From an uncultured Lachnospiraceae bacterium (GTDB lineage: Bacteria; Bacillota; Clostridia; Lachnospirales; Lachnospiraceae), in contig CAJTLU010000001.1 of the NCBI GenBank assembly GCA_910577175.1, positions 124,001 through 188,000 on the forward strand: a stretch of 64,000 nucleotides of DNA, written 5' to 3'. Made by a program: the position numbers and the translations under genes. Under the pieces are notes generated by a model that made no database searches, was not told where the DNA came from, and saw only the letters and a list, made by a program, of their open reading frames with translations. Position 1 is the stretch's first letter. The number at the start of each line of letters is the position of its first letter. Shown piece by piece: positions 26,084 through 33,526 of this stretch.

Positions 26084-27731
26084 GAGACAGTGGAGAAAGA
26101 AGAAAACAGCGAGGCCAGAGTTTGAAACAATTGCCGGACTCAGGGAGTATGTAAGGGCAGTAATGCGCAGATGTATGGAGGGGGAGGCACTGTCCGGGCT
26201 TCCCGCAAGAGAGCGGGAGAAGTATCTGATACAGACAAGACAGCTTAGGAAGGCGCTCCGTAGCTGCGTTTACGGGGAAGGAGGTGAGAAGAATTACATA
26301 AAACGCTATATTATGAGTGAGCTGGAGGCTGCCGGACTGACAGCCAGGGAAATGGAGCAGCTTTTTCCGGTGCAGGCGCCGGAGCGGCTTCCCCCCGCGA
26401 GGAAGTTTGATATTCTCTTGTATCTTTCTATGAAGCAGTATGGGAAGGACGGTTTTCTGAAGCTTTGTGACCAGTGGGAACTGCCCCGCGAAATATGCAG
26501 GGAAGACGGCGCCTATTTTGAGATTACGTCAGAGGACATCGAACAGATTTATGAGAAGGAACAGCCCTGGTTAAGCAGTCAGGAGAGGCTGGAACTGCTT
26601 TGTGATGCCGTATATGAAGGCTTTGGGCACGGAGTAATTGACAGGCTGAGGGATTGCAGACTGGATGGTGTTTCAGGAGGCGTATCCGGACTGCCGGAGC
26701 AGTTTTTCCGGTATGAGGAGGAACTGCACGGGAGGTTTGACGGAATGCACTCGTTTGACAGTGTCTTTGTTATGTTCCGAGGGAATACGGTACGTCTGTC
26801 ATTTCTAAGCTTTGAAAGTGAGCGGGAGCTGCGCAGGGTGACGAAGTCACTTCTGCGCTATGAAGCTCCCGGCGAGCTTTCCTTTTACCGCCCCTACATG
26901 GTAAACGATATGAAAGACGGAAGCCGTGTGTTTGCGTGCAGACCGCCATTTTCCGAGTCATGGGCATTTTTTGTCCGGAAATTTGATTCAGCAGAGGAGA
27001 AAAGGCCGGAAGAGCTGATTACCGGCGAGGGGGCCAAGGATTTGGTACAGGCCTTGAAGTATTTTGTGGGCAGTGGATTTCATATTGCAATCAGCGGAGC
27101 GCAGGGCAGCGGGAAAACGACACTGCTTAAGGCATTGGTACGCTACATTAATCCAAAATACAATTTACGGATTGAAGAGTCAGTTTTTGAGCTTTGGATG
27201 CGGAAGGAGTTTCCAAAGAGAAATATACTGACATTTCGTGAAACGGACAGCGTTGATTCGGTGGAGGGACTGGATGCGTTTCGGAAAACAGACGGAAACT
27301 GTCTGATGATGGGTGAAATCGGGAATATCAAAGCAGCGGCACTGATGATTGAGCTGAGCCAGGTTTCAGAGCAGCAGTTGTTTACACATCATGCAATGGC
27401 AACGGATAAGCTGTTAGATTATTTTCGGAATGCCCTGCTGCGTACGGGGGCTTATTCGGATGCCGGCATGGCAAAAGAGCAGGTAGCACAGGCATTTCAT
27501 ATTCATGTGCTTTGTGAGAGGGATCTGGATGGCAAGCGTTATGTGAAAGAGATTTCGGAGATTGTTCCGGAGGAAGGGGGAAAGGTTCGCATGCTGTACC
27601 GGTATCAAAACGGGAAATATGACAGAGTAAATATTCCGACAGGACGGCTTTTGTATCGTATGACAGAGCGTGTCCAGGAGGAGGAGCGGCAGAAGCTGCA
27701 GGCTTTTTTTAACGGAGGTGTGGAGGAATAA
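26076..27731 (+). CDS. TadA/VirB11-type pilus or secretion ATPase
   Basis: A 551-residue cytoplasmic motor ATPase. Walker A GAQGSGKTTL near residues 341-350; Walker B region CLMMGEIGN near 409-417; His box FTHHAMAT about 30 residues later. Family members mostly read GEVRG or similar where this one has GEIGN, so an Arg normally seen there is missing. The N-terminal 300 residues hold the usual helical and PAS-like region. TadA powers pilus assembly by the T2SSF membrane proteins, and a TadC-like gene follows directly. Stop TAA at 27729-27731 overlaps the likely start of that gene. Confidence 0.88.
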   Translation: MFRRQWRKKKTARPEFETIAGLREYVRAVMRRCMEGEALSGLPAREREKYLIQTRQLRKALRSCVYGEGGEKNYIKRYIMSELEAAGLTAREMEQLFPVQAPERLPPARKFDILLYLSMKQYGKDGFLKLCDQWELPREICREDGAYFEITSEDIEQIYEKEQPWLSSQERLELLCDAVYEGFGHGVIDRLRDCRLDGVSGGVSGLPEQFFRYEEELHGRFDGMHSFDSVFVMFRGNTVRLSFLSFESERELRRVTKSLLRYEAPGELSFYRPYMVNDMKDGSRVFACRPPFSESWAFFVRKFDSAEEKRPEELITGEGAKDLVQALKYFVGSGFHIAISGAQGSGKTTLLKALVRYINPKYNLRIEESVFELWMRKEFPKRNILTFRETDSVDSVEGLDAFRKTDGNCLMMGEIGNIKAAALMIELSQVSEQQLFTHHAMATDKLLDYFRNALLRTGAYSDAGMAKEQVAQAFHIHVLCERDLDGKRYVKEISEIVPEEGGKVRMLYRYQNGKYDRVNIPTGRLLYRMTERVQEEERQKLQAFFNGGVEE

Positions 27732-29023
27732 AGGACTATGCAATACCGATACTGTATTTTTTTACAGTTTGTTTATTAGAGTATAGGGGCTTTTGGAAAA
27801 GAAGAAAGGAATACCGGGAGTTAGAACATTTTGCGGAGTTTCTGGCAAATCTAAATTATGAGTTCTATGTCTGTAAAAGTGTTACAGAGTCTATTTTCCG
27901 GGCAGCAGAATATATGCCCGGAAATCTAAGAAGGAAGTTAGAAGAAATCTGCTTTTTACTGGAAGGCGAGGATATGGAAACTGCGGTGGCGGAATACCGC
28001 TATCCGCTACATTTGAAGTATTTAAAATTATTTTTTATCCAATGTCAGAATGCAGTACAGTACGGAAGCGGAAAACCAGGTACAGAATCGGTATTCGTCA
28101 AAAATATGACAGAACTCCGCAGAGATGTTCAAAATGAGTGTTATAAGAGGTCACAGAGTGCTTTTTTGTTTGCAGGCCTCGGGCTGGTCGCAGCAGTACC
28201 TATTGTGTTTGTTCCGCTAGTGAGGCAGTTTGGAACTTCCAATATGCCGGAGCTAAAGAAATTTTATGAGGGTGCTGCCGGGCAGCTTATAGTAACTGCA
28301 GTGTCTATAGTTACAGTGTGTAGTTATGCACTTTTAGCAATAGTAAGGAAGACAAACGGTACGTTTTACCGGCAACCGAGGTTTCTCTGTGCTGCGGCGG
28401 CAGGAAGTCTGGCACTTTACACCGCATGGATTATGCGCGGAGAAGGGATTGGCCGGATGACGGCGACAGTTTCTATCAGCGCAGTTCTCGGTGCAGGAAT
28501 GGTTTTATTTTTTTACCGCTATGCGGAGTATTTAAGAAAAATCGGGATGAGCGGTGAGGTGCTCGGTCTGCAGTCGGTCATATTAATGTTGTACGATGTA
28601 CCGAATATGACAGTAATGAAGCTGTTAGCTACTTTAGAAGATTATGCGGAGCTGTTTCAAAAAACGCTGGTCCGTTGTACTGACCGCTATGCGGCTGAAG
28701 AAAGCGAAGCGTTAGAGCTGCTCCGCGGTGAGGAAAGCTATCCTGCGTTCCGGCAGCTGGCCGGCAGGATTGCAATTAGTGAGCGAATCGGACTGTCCCG
28801 TGCATTTTCCGGGATAGCGGCAGACAGGCAGTTTTTCAGGGAGCAGCAAAGACTGGATACGGAACAGGAGCTGAAAAAGAAAGCGGCAAATGCGCAGGTT
28901 CTGGCATTTGTACCAATGGCGCTGCTGCTGTTCTTCTACTTGATTCTTCCATTTCTTTTCGCAAGTATCGGTCAGATGTCAGAGATTTTTAAAGAGATGG
29001 AGCAGATTCGGTATTTTCAGTGA
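27728..29023 (+). CDS. TadC-like T2SSF membrane protein, apparent ATA start
   Basis: A T2SSF-type platform protein for pilus assembly: N-terminal hydrophobic stretch (IPILYFFTVCLL), cytoplasmic helical domain, two central spans around residues 145-215, and a C-terminal span (FVPMALLLFFYLILPFLFA). The open frame runs well ahead of the first ATG (27914), and the upstream part reads as a coherent N-terminus. No ATG, GTG or TTG lies at its head. The best start is ATA 27728, nine bases after GGAGG, overlapping the TadA stop as ATAA. Starting at 27914 would remove 62 residues including the first span. Only one T2SSF gene is present; standard Tad systems have TadB and TadC. Confidence 0.7.
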   Translation: MKDYAIPILYFFTVCLLEYRGFWKRRKEYRELEHFAEFLANLNYEFYVCKSVTESIFRAAEYMPGNLRRKLEEICFLLEGEDMETAVAEYRYPLHLKYLKLFFIQCQNAVQYGSGKPGTESVFVKNMTELRRDVQNECYKRSQSAFLFAGLGLVAAVPIVFVPLVRQFGTSNMPELKKFYEGAAGQLIVTAVSIVTVCSYALLAIVRKTNGTFYRQPRFLCAAAAGSLALYTAWIMRGEGIGRMTATVSISAVLGAGMVLFFYRYAEYLRKIGMSGEVLGLQSVILMLYDVPNMTVMKLLATLEDYAELFQKTLVRCTDRYAAEESEALELLRGEESYPAFRQLAGRIAISERIGLSRAFSGIAADRQFFREQQRLDTEQELKKKAANAQVLAFVPMALLLFFYLILPFLFASIGQMSEIFKEMEQIRYFQ

Positions 29024-29045
29024 GCTACATGGGAAAGGAGGAAAA

Positions 29046-29468
29046 ATGAGTAACGGGCTAAAGGCATTGTTGATTGCTGCGTCAACAATTATTACCTGCA
29101 TTATTGTAAGTCTCGGCTTCCGTTTGGCAAAAGAGGCGGGAACTATCGGTAATTATGTTGTGGAAGGGCTCTTTCAATACAGGAATGTAGTTGAGGAACG
29201 CGACCTTATGAAATATGACGGAGCCATGGTATATGGAAGCGATGTTGTGAATCTGATGAAAAAGGAATTGCCGGAAACTACGGATGGTTTTTTTGTTACG
29301 GTAAAGGAAAAGAAGGGAAGCCGTTCCTATGGGAACAGAAACGGAGTGGAAAGGGTAGAGGATATGGAGCTTGCGGAGTATATAGCTCCGGCGTCCGAGT
29401 ATGCGGGAAAGGTAGTAAGAAACGAAAACGGAGTTATTGTAGAAATTGTATTTACCAAAAAAGAATAA
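29046..29468 (+). CDS. Prepilin-like single-span protein 1
   Basis: 140 residues: short N-terminus MSNG, a hydrophobic helix (LKALLIAASTIITCIIVSLG), then a hydrophilic domain. This is the shape of a pilin or pseudopilin, but there is no Glu at position 5 of the helix and no Flp-type GxxxxEY site, so processing by a prepilin peptidase is unproven. It is clearly a paralog of the next gene (NGLKALLIAA and ITCI shared). AAAGGAGG precedes the ATG. Confidence 0.7.
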   Translation: MSNGLKALLIAASTIITCIIVSLGFRLAKEAGTIGNYVVEGLFQYRNVVEERDLMKYDGAMVYGSDVVNLMKKELPETTDGFFVTVKEKKGSRSYGNRNGVERVEDMELAEYIAPASEYAGKVVRNENGVIVEIVFTKKE

Positions 29469-29484
29469 GGAGGGACATAAGAAG

Positions 29485-29940
29485 ATGAATAACGGATTAA
29501 AGGCACTGTTAATTGCAGCAGGAATTATCATTACTTGTATTGTAGCGGGACTTGCGTTTCAGAATACACGGGAGGGAAAAGCACAGGCAAGCAGCGCGTT
29601 TGCACAGTTTAATACGACAATGAGTGAGTATCAGGATTTAGGAAAGTCCATGTACGACGGGCTGTTAGTATCCGGAGCAGAGGTAAGGCGTCTGATTGAG
29701 AACAGCATTACGGCAAAAGAGTATCTGCAGGTTAAGGTAATAACCGGGGACGGGACGGAACGCGGTTATGTATATGAAGGCTTTGACGAAGAAAAGAAAC
29801 GGCCGGGCAGGGCAAGTGAAGTATTGCCCTCAAACGAAAAGTCAAGCGACGGTTATATCAATTCCCGTGCGCTGTTTTTAGGAAGCATCGTAAAAGATAA
29901 CAATGGAATGATTGTACGGATTGTGTTTCAGCAGCAATAG
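29485..29940 (+). CDS. Prepilin-like single-span protein 2
   Basis: 151 residues from ATG 29485 (AGGAGG upstream). The N-terminus MNNGLKALLIAAGIIITCIV is nearly the same as the preceding protein's, and both end in a similar short motif (NENGVIVEIVFTKKE versus DNNGMIVRIVFQQQ). The middles differ, so this is an older tandem duplication with divergence. It is presumably a structural subunit of the same surface fibre or pseudopilus. Confidence 0.7.
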   Translation: MNNGLKALLIAAGIIITCIVAGLAFQNTREGKAQASSAFAQFNTTMSEYQDLGKSMYDGLLVSGAEVRRLIENSITAKEYLQVKVITGDGTERGYVYEGFDEEKKRPGRASEVLPSNEKSSDGYINSRALFLGSIVKDNNGMIVRIVFQQQ

Positions 29941-29949
29941 GAGAGAACA

Positions 29950-30135
29950 ATGACAGAAGGAATAGAGTATGCAATTGAAACGGCTGTCGGCAGTATCCTG
30001 TTTTGTATTGCAGTTCTGCTGCTGATCTGGCTACATACGGCATTTACCAGACAATCTGAGGTAATCGGCAGGATGCCGGAGCGGCTGATTCTATTTGAGG
30101 AGACAAAAGGAGAATGGAGGCATTTGGAAGAATGA
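29950..30135 (+). CDS. Small membrane protein (61 aa)
   Basis: Single N-terminal span (VGSILFCIAVLLLIWLHTAF) and a charged tail. AGGAG lies six bases ahead of ATG 29950, nine bases after the previous stop. The stop overlaps the next start as ATGA, so it is embedded in a translationally coupled series and is very likely real despite its size. No known domain. Confidence 0.7.
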   Translation: MTEGIEYAIETAVGSILFCIAVLLLIWLHTAFTRQSEVIGRMPERLILFEETKGEWRHLEE

Positions 30136-30542
30136 TTGCGGTTCTTACAGCCGCATGCTGCATGATAGTTTTGATACTTGTATTTAAAACGGCGTCGGTG
30201 TATTGGCAGAAAAATGAAACGGTACACAGTATAGCATCGGAATATGCGGAACAGATATTAAAAAGCGGAATCGTTTCCCGGACGGAGCAGGAGAGAGTTG
30301 AACGGGAGTTAAAAAGACTTGGAGAATATCACATAGAGCTTACTGTGTATGAAAGAAAGCGTTTTGAAGGAGAGGCAGGCCGTATTTATCTTTATGAGGA
30401 ATGGGACGGCACGGGAGAATGGAAGGTGCTTTCTCCGGGAAGCTATCTGCGGATATTGGTCAGTGAAGCAAAAAGGGGAAGGTTAGAAACGTTTCTTTAC
30501 GGAGACGGTGGCACGGTTGTGACAGGAGGCAGAATGCCATGA
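30132..30542 (+). CDS. Single-span pilus-operon protein (136 aa)
   Basis: N-terminal span (MIAVLTAACCMIVLILVF) followed by a hydrophilic domain with a charged helix (TEQERVERELKRLGEYHIEL). I choose ATG 30132, which overlaps the previous stop as ATGA; the ATG at 30114 sits too close to its ribosome site. The ending also overlaps the next start as ATGA. The layout is like TadE/pseudopilin-type subunits, but I see no defining motif. Confidence 0.68.
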   Translation: MIAVLTAACCMIVLILVFKTASVYWQKNETVHSIASEYAEQILKSGIVSRTEQERVERELKRLGEYHIELTVYERKRFEGEAGRIYLYEEWDGTGEWKVLSPGSYLRILVSEAKRGRLETFLYGDGGTVVTGGRMP

Positions 30543-30979
30543 ATGCACTGGAGAAAGTTGTAGATGTTCTTGTGTCATGTTTGATGCTGTTTTTGGTTCC
30601 GCTATTGTATTACGGAGGAAGAACCAGAGTTTCTCAGGCAATTCTTGCGGGACAGGCGGGAGAAAATTTTTTGAGACGCGTCAGTACTGCGGGAGAGATT
30701 ACCCTGCCGGTATGGCAGGAGCTGGAGCGGACATTGCTTCACTGTGGCTGTACCCGTTATGAAATCCGTCGTGTCCGGACCCTGTATGAGCCGGAGGGAG
30801 AAGAGGGTGCAGTGACAGAAAAGGAATATACGGCAGATAAGGAAAAAATATACGGAAGCGTTATGACGAATGGGACAAGCAGGCTGCAAAATGGCGACCA
30901 GCTGTGGCTGACTCTTTATGTCAATGAGCTGCCAACGGTGTATTTTATGTCGGTAAGAACAGGAGAGGCATATCCATGA
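30539..30979 (+). CDS. Single-span pilus-operon protein (146 aa)
   Basis: N-terminal hydrophobic segment (VLVSCLMLFLVPLLYYGG) and an extracellular-type domain with two nearby Cys (LLHCGCTRYEIRR). Both ends are coupled to neighbours by ATGA overlaps. Family not recognised; the order and topology suggest a minor subunit of the Tad-like machine. Confidence 0.66.
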   Translation: MNALEKVVDVLVSCLMLFLVPLLYYGGRTRVSQAILAGQAGENFLRRVSTAGEITLPVWQELERTLLHCGCTRYEIRRVRTLYEPEGEEGAVTEKEYTADKEKIYGSVMTNGTSRLQNGDQLWLTLYVNELPTVYFMSVRTGEAYP

Positions 30980-31749
30980 AGCTGTATCATTTCGGATTGA
31001 TTTTTATTGTAATTGCCACAGGGGTCTTAGTGACAGCGCAGATTCGTTCGATTACTGCGATGAAAGAGGAGGAAATCCGGCGGACGGAGTATGACTGTCT
31101 TGTGGCGGCGGTAAATGCAGCGGCAGGCGTAGTATTTTCCGGAGGGGAAAACAGAGCGACAGCTTCCGGATTGCAGCAGGCAGCAGAGGTTTTTTTCCAG
31201 ACGCTTTCGGTTCTGCATGACGGTACGCCGGACGCGGCCGGGAGGAGTGTATGGCGGGAGTGCGTCCCGTGTCTGGTTGTTTTTGATGAAACGGGGTACT
31301 ATTGTTACAGCTATGTGCCGGGACAAGGTTATGTATGGTCGGCGGTGGAGATAGAGCAGAAAGAAGAAATTCCGGAAAGCTTTTTTTCTGAAACGGAAGA
31401 GTTACTTTCCCGGTATCATGCCCTGCATGTTTCGTCTGCAAAAAAGTACCGGATGGAAAGGGCGGGAAGAGGCGTCTGGGAACAGAGCTTATCAAGAGCG
31501 TGCGTATTTGCGGTTTATGCGCCAAGGCTGCCGGAGGCAGCAGGAAAGGGACGGGACATTTTTTTATATGCAGCAGCCCAGAGAATAAGAGAAGCGTATT
31601 TTGTGACGGAGGATAATTATTGTCACCTGCCTTCGTGCAGGCGTTGTGAAAAAAGTACGATTATTGCACGTTATGCAACACAAAGGGAAAGTGCGCAGGA
31701 TGGAGCAATTCCATGTGCAAGCTGTCTAAAAGGAATAGAAGAACCTTGA
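30976..31749 (+). CDS. Single-span protein with C-terminal Ada-type metal-binding motif
   Basis: 257 residues, last gene of the Tad-like operon. N-terminal span (FGLIFIVIATGVLVTA), a middle domain, and a Cys-rich tail: CHLPSCRRC, then CASC about 30 residues later. The pattern H-x3-C ... C-x2-C with an intervening Ser/Arg-rich turn is that of the small zinc-binding fold found in Ada and at the ends of some secreted nucleases and lipoproteins. Metal binding at the exported end of a pilus protein is inference. Its start overlaps the previous stop as ATGA. Confidence 0.66.
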   Translation: MKLYHFGLIFIVIATGVLVTAQIRSITAMKEEEIRRTEYDCLVAAVNAAAGVVFSGGENRATASGLQQAAEVFFQTLSVLHDGTPDAAGRSVWRECVPCLVVFDETGYYCYSYVPGQGYVWSAVEIEQKEEIPESFFSETEELLSRYHALHVSSAKKYRMERAGRGVWEQSLSRACVFAVYAPRLPEAAGKGRDIFLYAAAQRIREAYFVTEDNYCHLPSCRRCEKSTIIARYATQRESAQDGAIPCASCLKGIEEP

Positions 31750-31841
31750 CAATTGAAGATTAAGAGGCTTAAGAAGCGTGCGGCGCCATGCGTTTCAGAG
31801 GTTGTGCAGTTACTAAGGATTTTTCTGGGTTGCTCAAAAAA

Positions 31842-31904
31842 TGTGGAAATTTAAGAAACTCAAAAATTCAGAATACTTGAAAAAAATCGGTGTTATGTTA
31901 TAAT
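31842..31904 (+). promoter_or_regulatory. Promoter of the lipoprotein gene
   Basis: TGTGGAAATTTAAG (31842-31855), TTGAAA (31877-31882), 16 bases, TATAAT (31899-31904). The motif lies 35 bases from the -35, so it is an outlier for spacing. The rest of the 31750-32039 spacer shows no gene. Confidence 0.65.
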
Positions 31905-32039
31905 GTAAACAATATGGAATATTTTGTAAGTCAAATGATAGGAAGAAGATGGCTGTCCGTCATTTCCGGAGGTGGGAGACTTCTTCCTTCAGAAGAAACA
32001 ATCTGCGTTTGGTCAGGGAAAGAGAGGCAACATTATATT

Positions 32040-33389
32040 ATGTGGAAAATCAGAAAAAGGATGGCTGCTGTAATAGTGACAGCGTTACTCATGGTAGTGA
32101 CAGCAGGCTGTTCCGGCTGTAATCACGAAGTGGTTTCCCGGCTGACAGGGGCTCCTGCAGCAACAGAAAAGCCGTTAGAAGCAACAAAATTGCCCGAACT
32201 GACAGCAACGCCAGAGCCTGTAGTAACCGCCACACAGGCGCCGACAGGAACACTTACGCCGGAACCTGTAGCGACGGCAACCCCGGAGCCGACTGTAGCT
32301 GTTACGCCGGAACCAACAGTATTTCCCAAGCCTGCAGCAACCTCTGTACCGGAACCGACAATGACCCCGGAGCCTGCAACAACAGCTACATCTGCGCCTA
32401 CTTCTACACCAAAGCCGACAGCAACGCCGGAACCTGTGGCAACGCTGGAACCTACAGTGACTCCTACTCCTATGCCGCTCCCGGTGAAAGGAATCGTGGC
32501 AGGGGATTACGTGACGTTCGGAAGTTATCCGCAGAGGGAAATCACAGGAGCAGACCTGACAGAAGATATCATCAATGCATCTTATGATGAGCAGGGGAAT
32601 GCAGAGGTGGGGGGAGTAAGGTATGCGAGGATGAGCTACAGTGAGATTTACGAAAAAAATCCGGCTGATTTCACGGAATACTACGAGAAGGAAGGTTTCT
32701 GCTATTTTCTCTGGGAGCCAGTCGAGTGGCTGGTACTGGAAACGGAGGAGGGAAAGGCATTCTTGCTTTCAAGATATGTCCTAGATGCAAGAGCTTATGA
32801 TGAAAACTATGACTTTGAATTACAATATAAAGCTGCGACATCAGGGAACGGCTCCTATTATTACAGGGGGTCATGGGAGCAGAGCAGTATCCGCGCATGG
32901 CTGAATAATGATTTCTGTAACATTGCATTTACTACTTTCGAACAGCAAAATATATTGTTATCGGATGTAAAGAATCTTCCGAATACTCTCCGTGGTACAA
33001 GTTCCGGACCAGATACCAGAGATAAGGTATATCTGTTAAGCGAAAGTGAGGCGGTAAAATACTTTGGTAAGGAATGGATAATAGTGAGTAGAGAAAACAG
33101 ACCTATCCGAGAAGATGGTGTTTATCCAGAGCAGGACAAACAGCTTGGATTCCCTACCAGATATGCTATCAGGAACGGAGTTGATATGAGAGGTGCTGAG
33201 TCCTTATGGTCAGAGAAGTGCTGTCCTTGGAATCTGCGGACGATAGGTGAACCTGGCGATAAAAACCAGATTATCTATTCGGATGGTTTTCTTAACCAGG
33301 AAGGATTTTATGTAGATAAAACCTTTACTGGTATCCGCCCAGTCTTGTGGCTTGACATAGCTTCTGCTGAAGTAGGAAAAGTAAAATAA
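32040..33389 (+). CDS. Lipoprotein with Pro/Thr-rich spacer and DUF6273-like domain
   Basis: 449 residues from ATG 32040. Signal peptide with lipobox VTAGC, then a long spacer of repeated TPEP, ATPEP and PTPTP units (about residues 40-155) and a C-terminal globular domain (about 160-445) with VTFGSYPQ, PVEWLVLE, SIRAWLNNDF and GIRPVLWLDI, typical of the DUF6273 family of surface proteins. The long spacer would carry the domain through the cell wall. The longer frame from 31890 overlaps the promoter region. It lies between the Tad-like operon and the giant surface protein, whose spacer has similar sequence, suggesting a shared surface role. Confidence 0.8.
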   Translation: MWKIRKRMAAVIVTALLMVVTAGCSGCNHEVVSRLTGAPAATEKPLEATKLPELTATPEPVVTATQAPTGTLTPEPVATATPEPTVAVTPEPTVFPKPAATSVPEPTMTPEPATTATSAPTSTPKPTATPEPVATLEPTVTPTPMPLPVKGIVAGDYVTFGSYPQREITGADLTEDIINASYDEQGNAEVGGVRYARMSYSEIYEKNPADFTEYYEKEGFCYFLWEPVEWLVLETEEGKAFLLSRYVLDARAYDENYDFELQYKAATSGNGSYYYRGSWEQSSIRAWLNNDFCNIAFTTFEQQNILLSDVKNLPNTLRGTSSGPDTRDKVYLLSESEAVKYFGKEWIIVSRENRPIREDGVYPEQDKQLGFPTRYAIRNGVDMRGAESLWSEKCCPWNLRTIGEPGDKNQIIYSDGFLNQEGFYVDKTFTGIRPVLWLDIASAEVGKVK

Positions 33390-33423
33390 ACTAGGTAAAA
33401 ACTAAATATAGTGTATCTTCAGG

Positions 33424-33459
33424 AATAAGAGATAAGGCATAGTCTATCTCTTATTTTTT
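33424..33459 (+). terminator. Terminator after the lipoprotein gene
   Basis: AATAAGAGATA (33424-33434) pairs with TATCTCTTATT (33445-33455), with a T run following. Confidence 0.85.
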
Positions 33460-33526
33460 CTTCCCTTTTTCAAGGTCTTAAAGGAAAAAGCAATTAACAA
33501 GTAAACAAAAAGAAAGGAGGCAATTT

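Noticed and set aside
29446..29484. Upstream start for the second prepilin-like gene
   Set aside because: It would overlap the preceding gene and add a charged extension before the conserved MNNGLKALL start, which has its own AGGAGG.
32150..32500. Minus-strand frame with Gly/Ser/Val repeats (32123-32329)
   Set aside because: It is the complement of the Pro/Thr-rich spacer of the lipoprotein.
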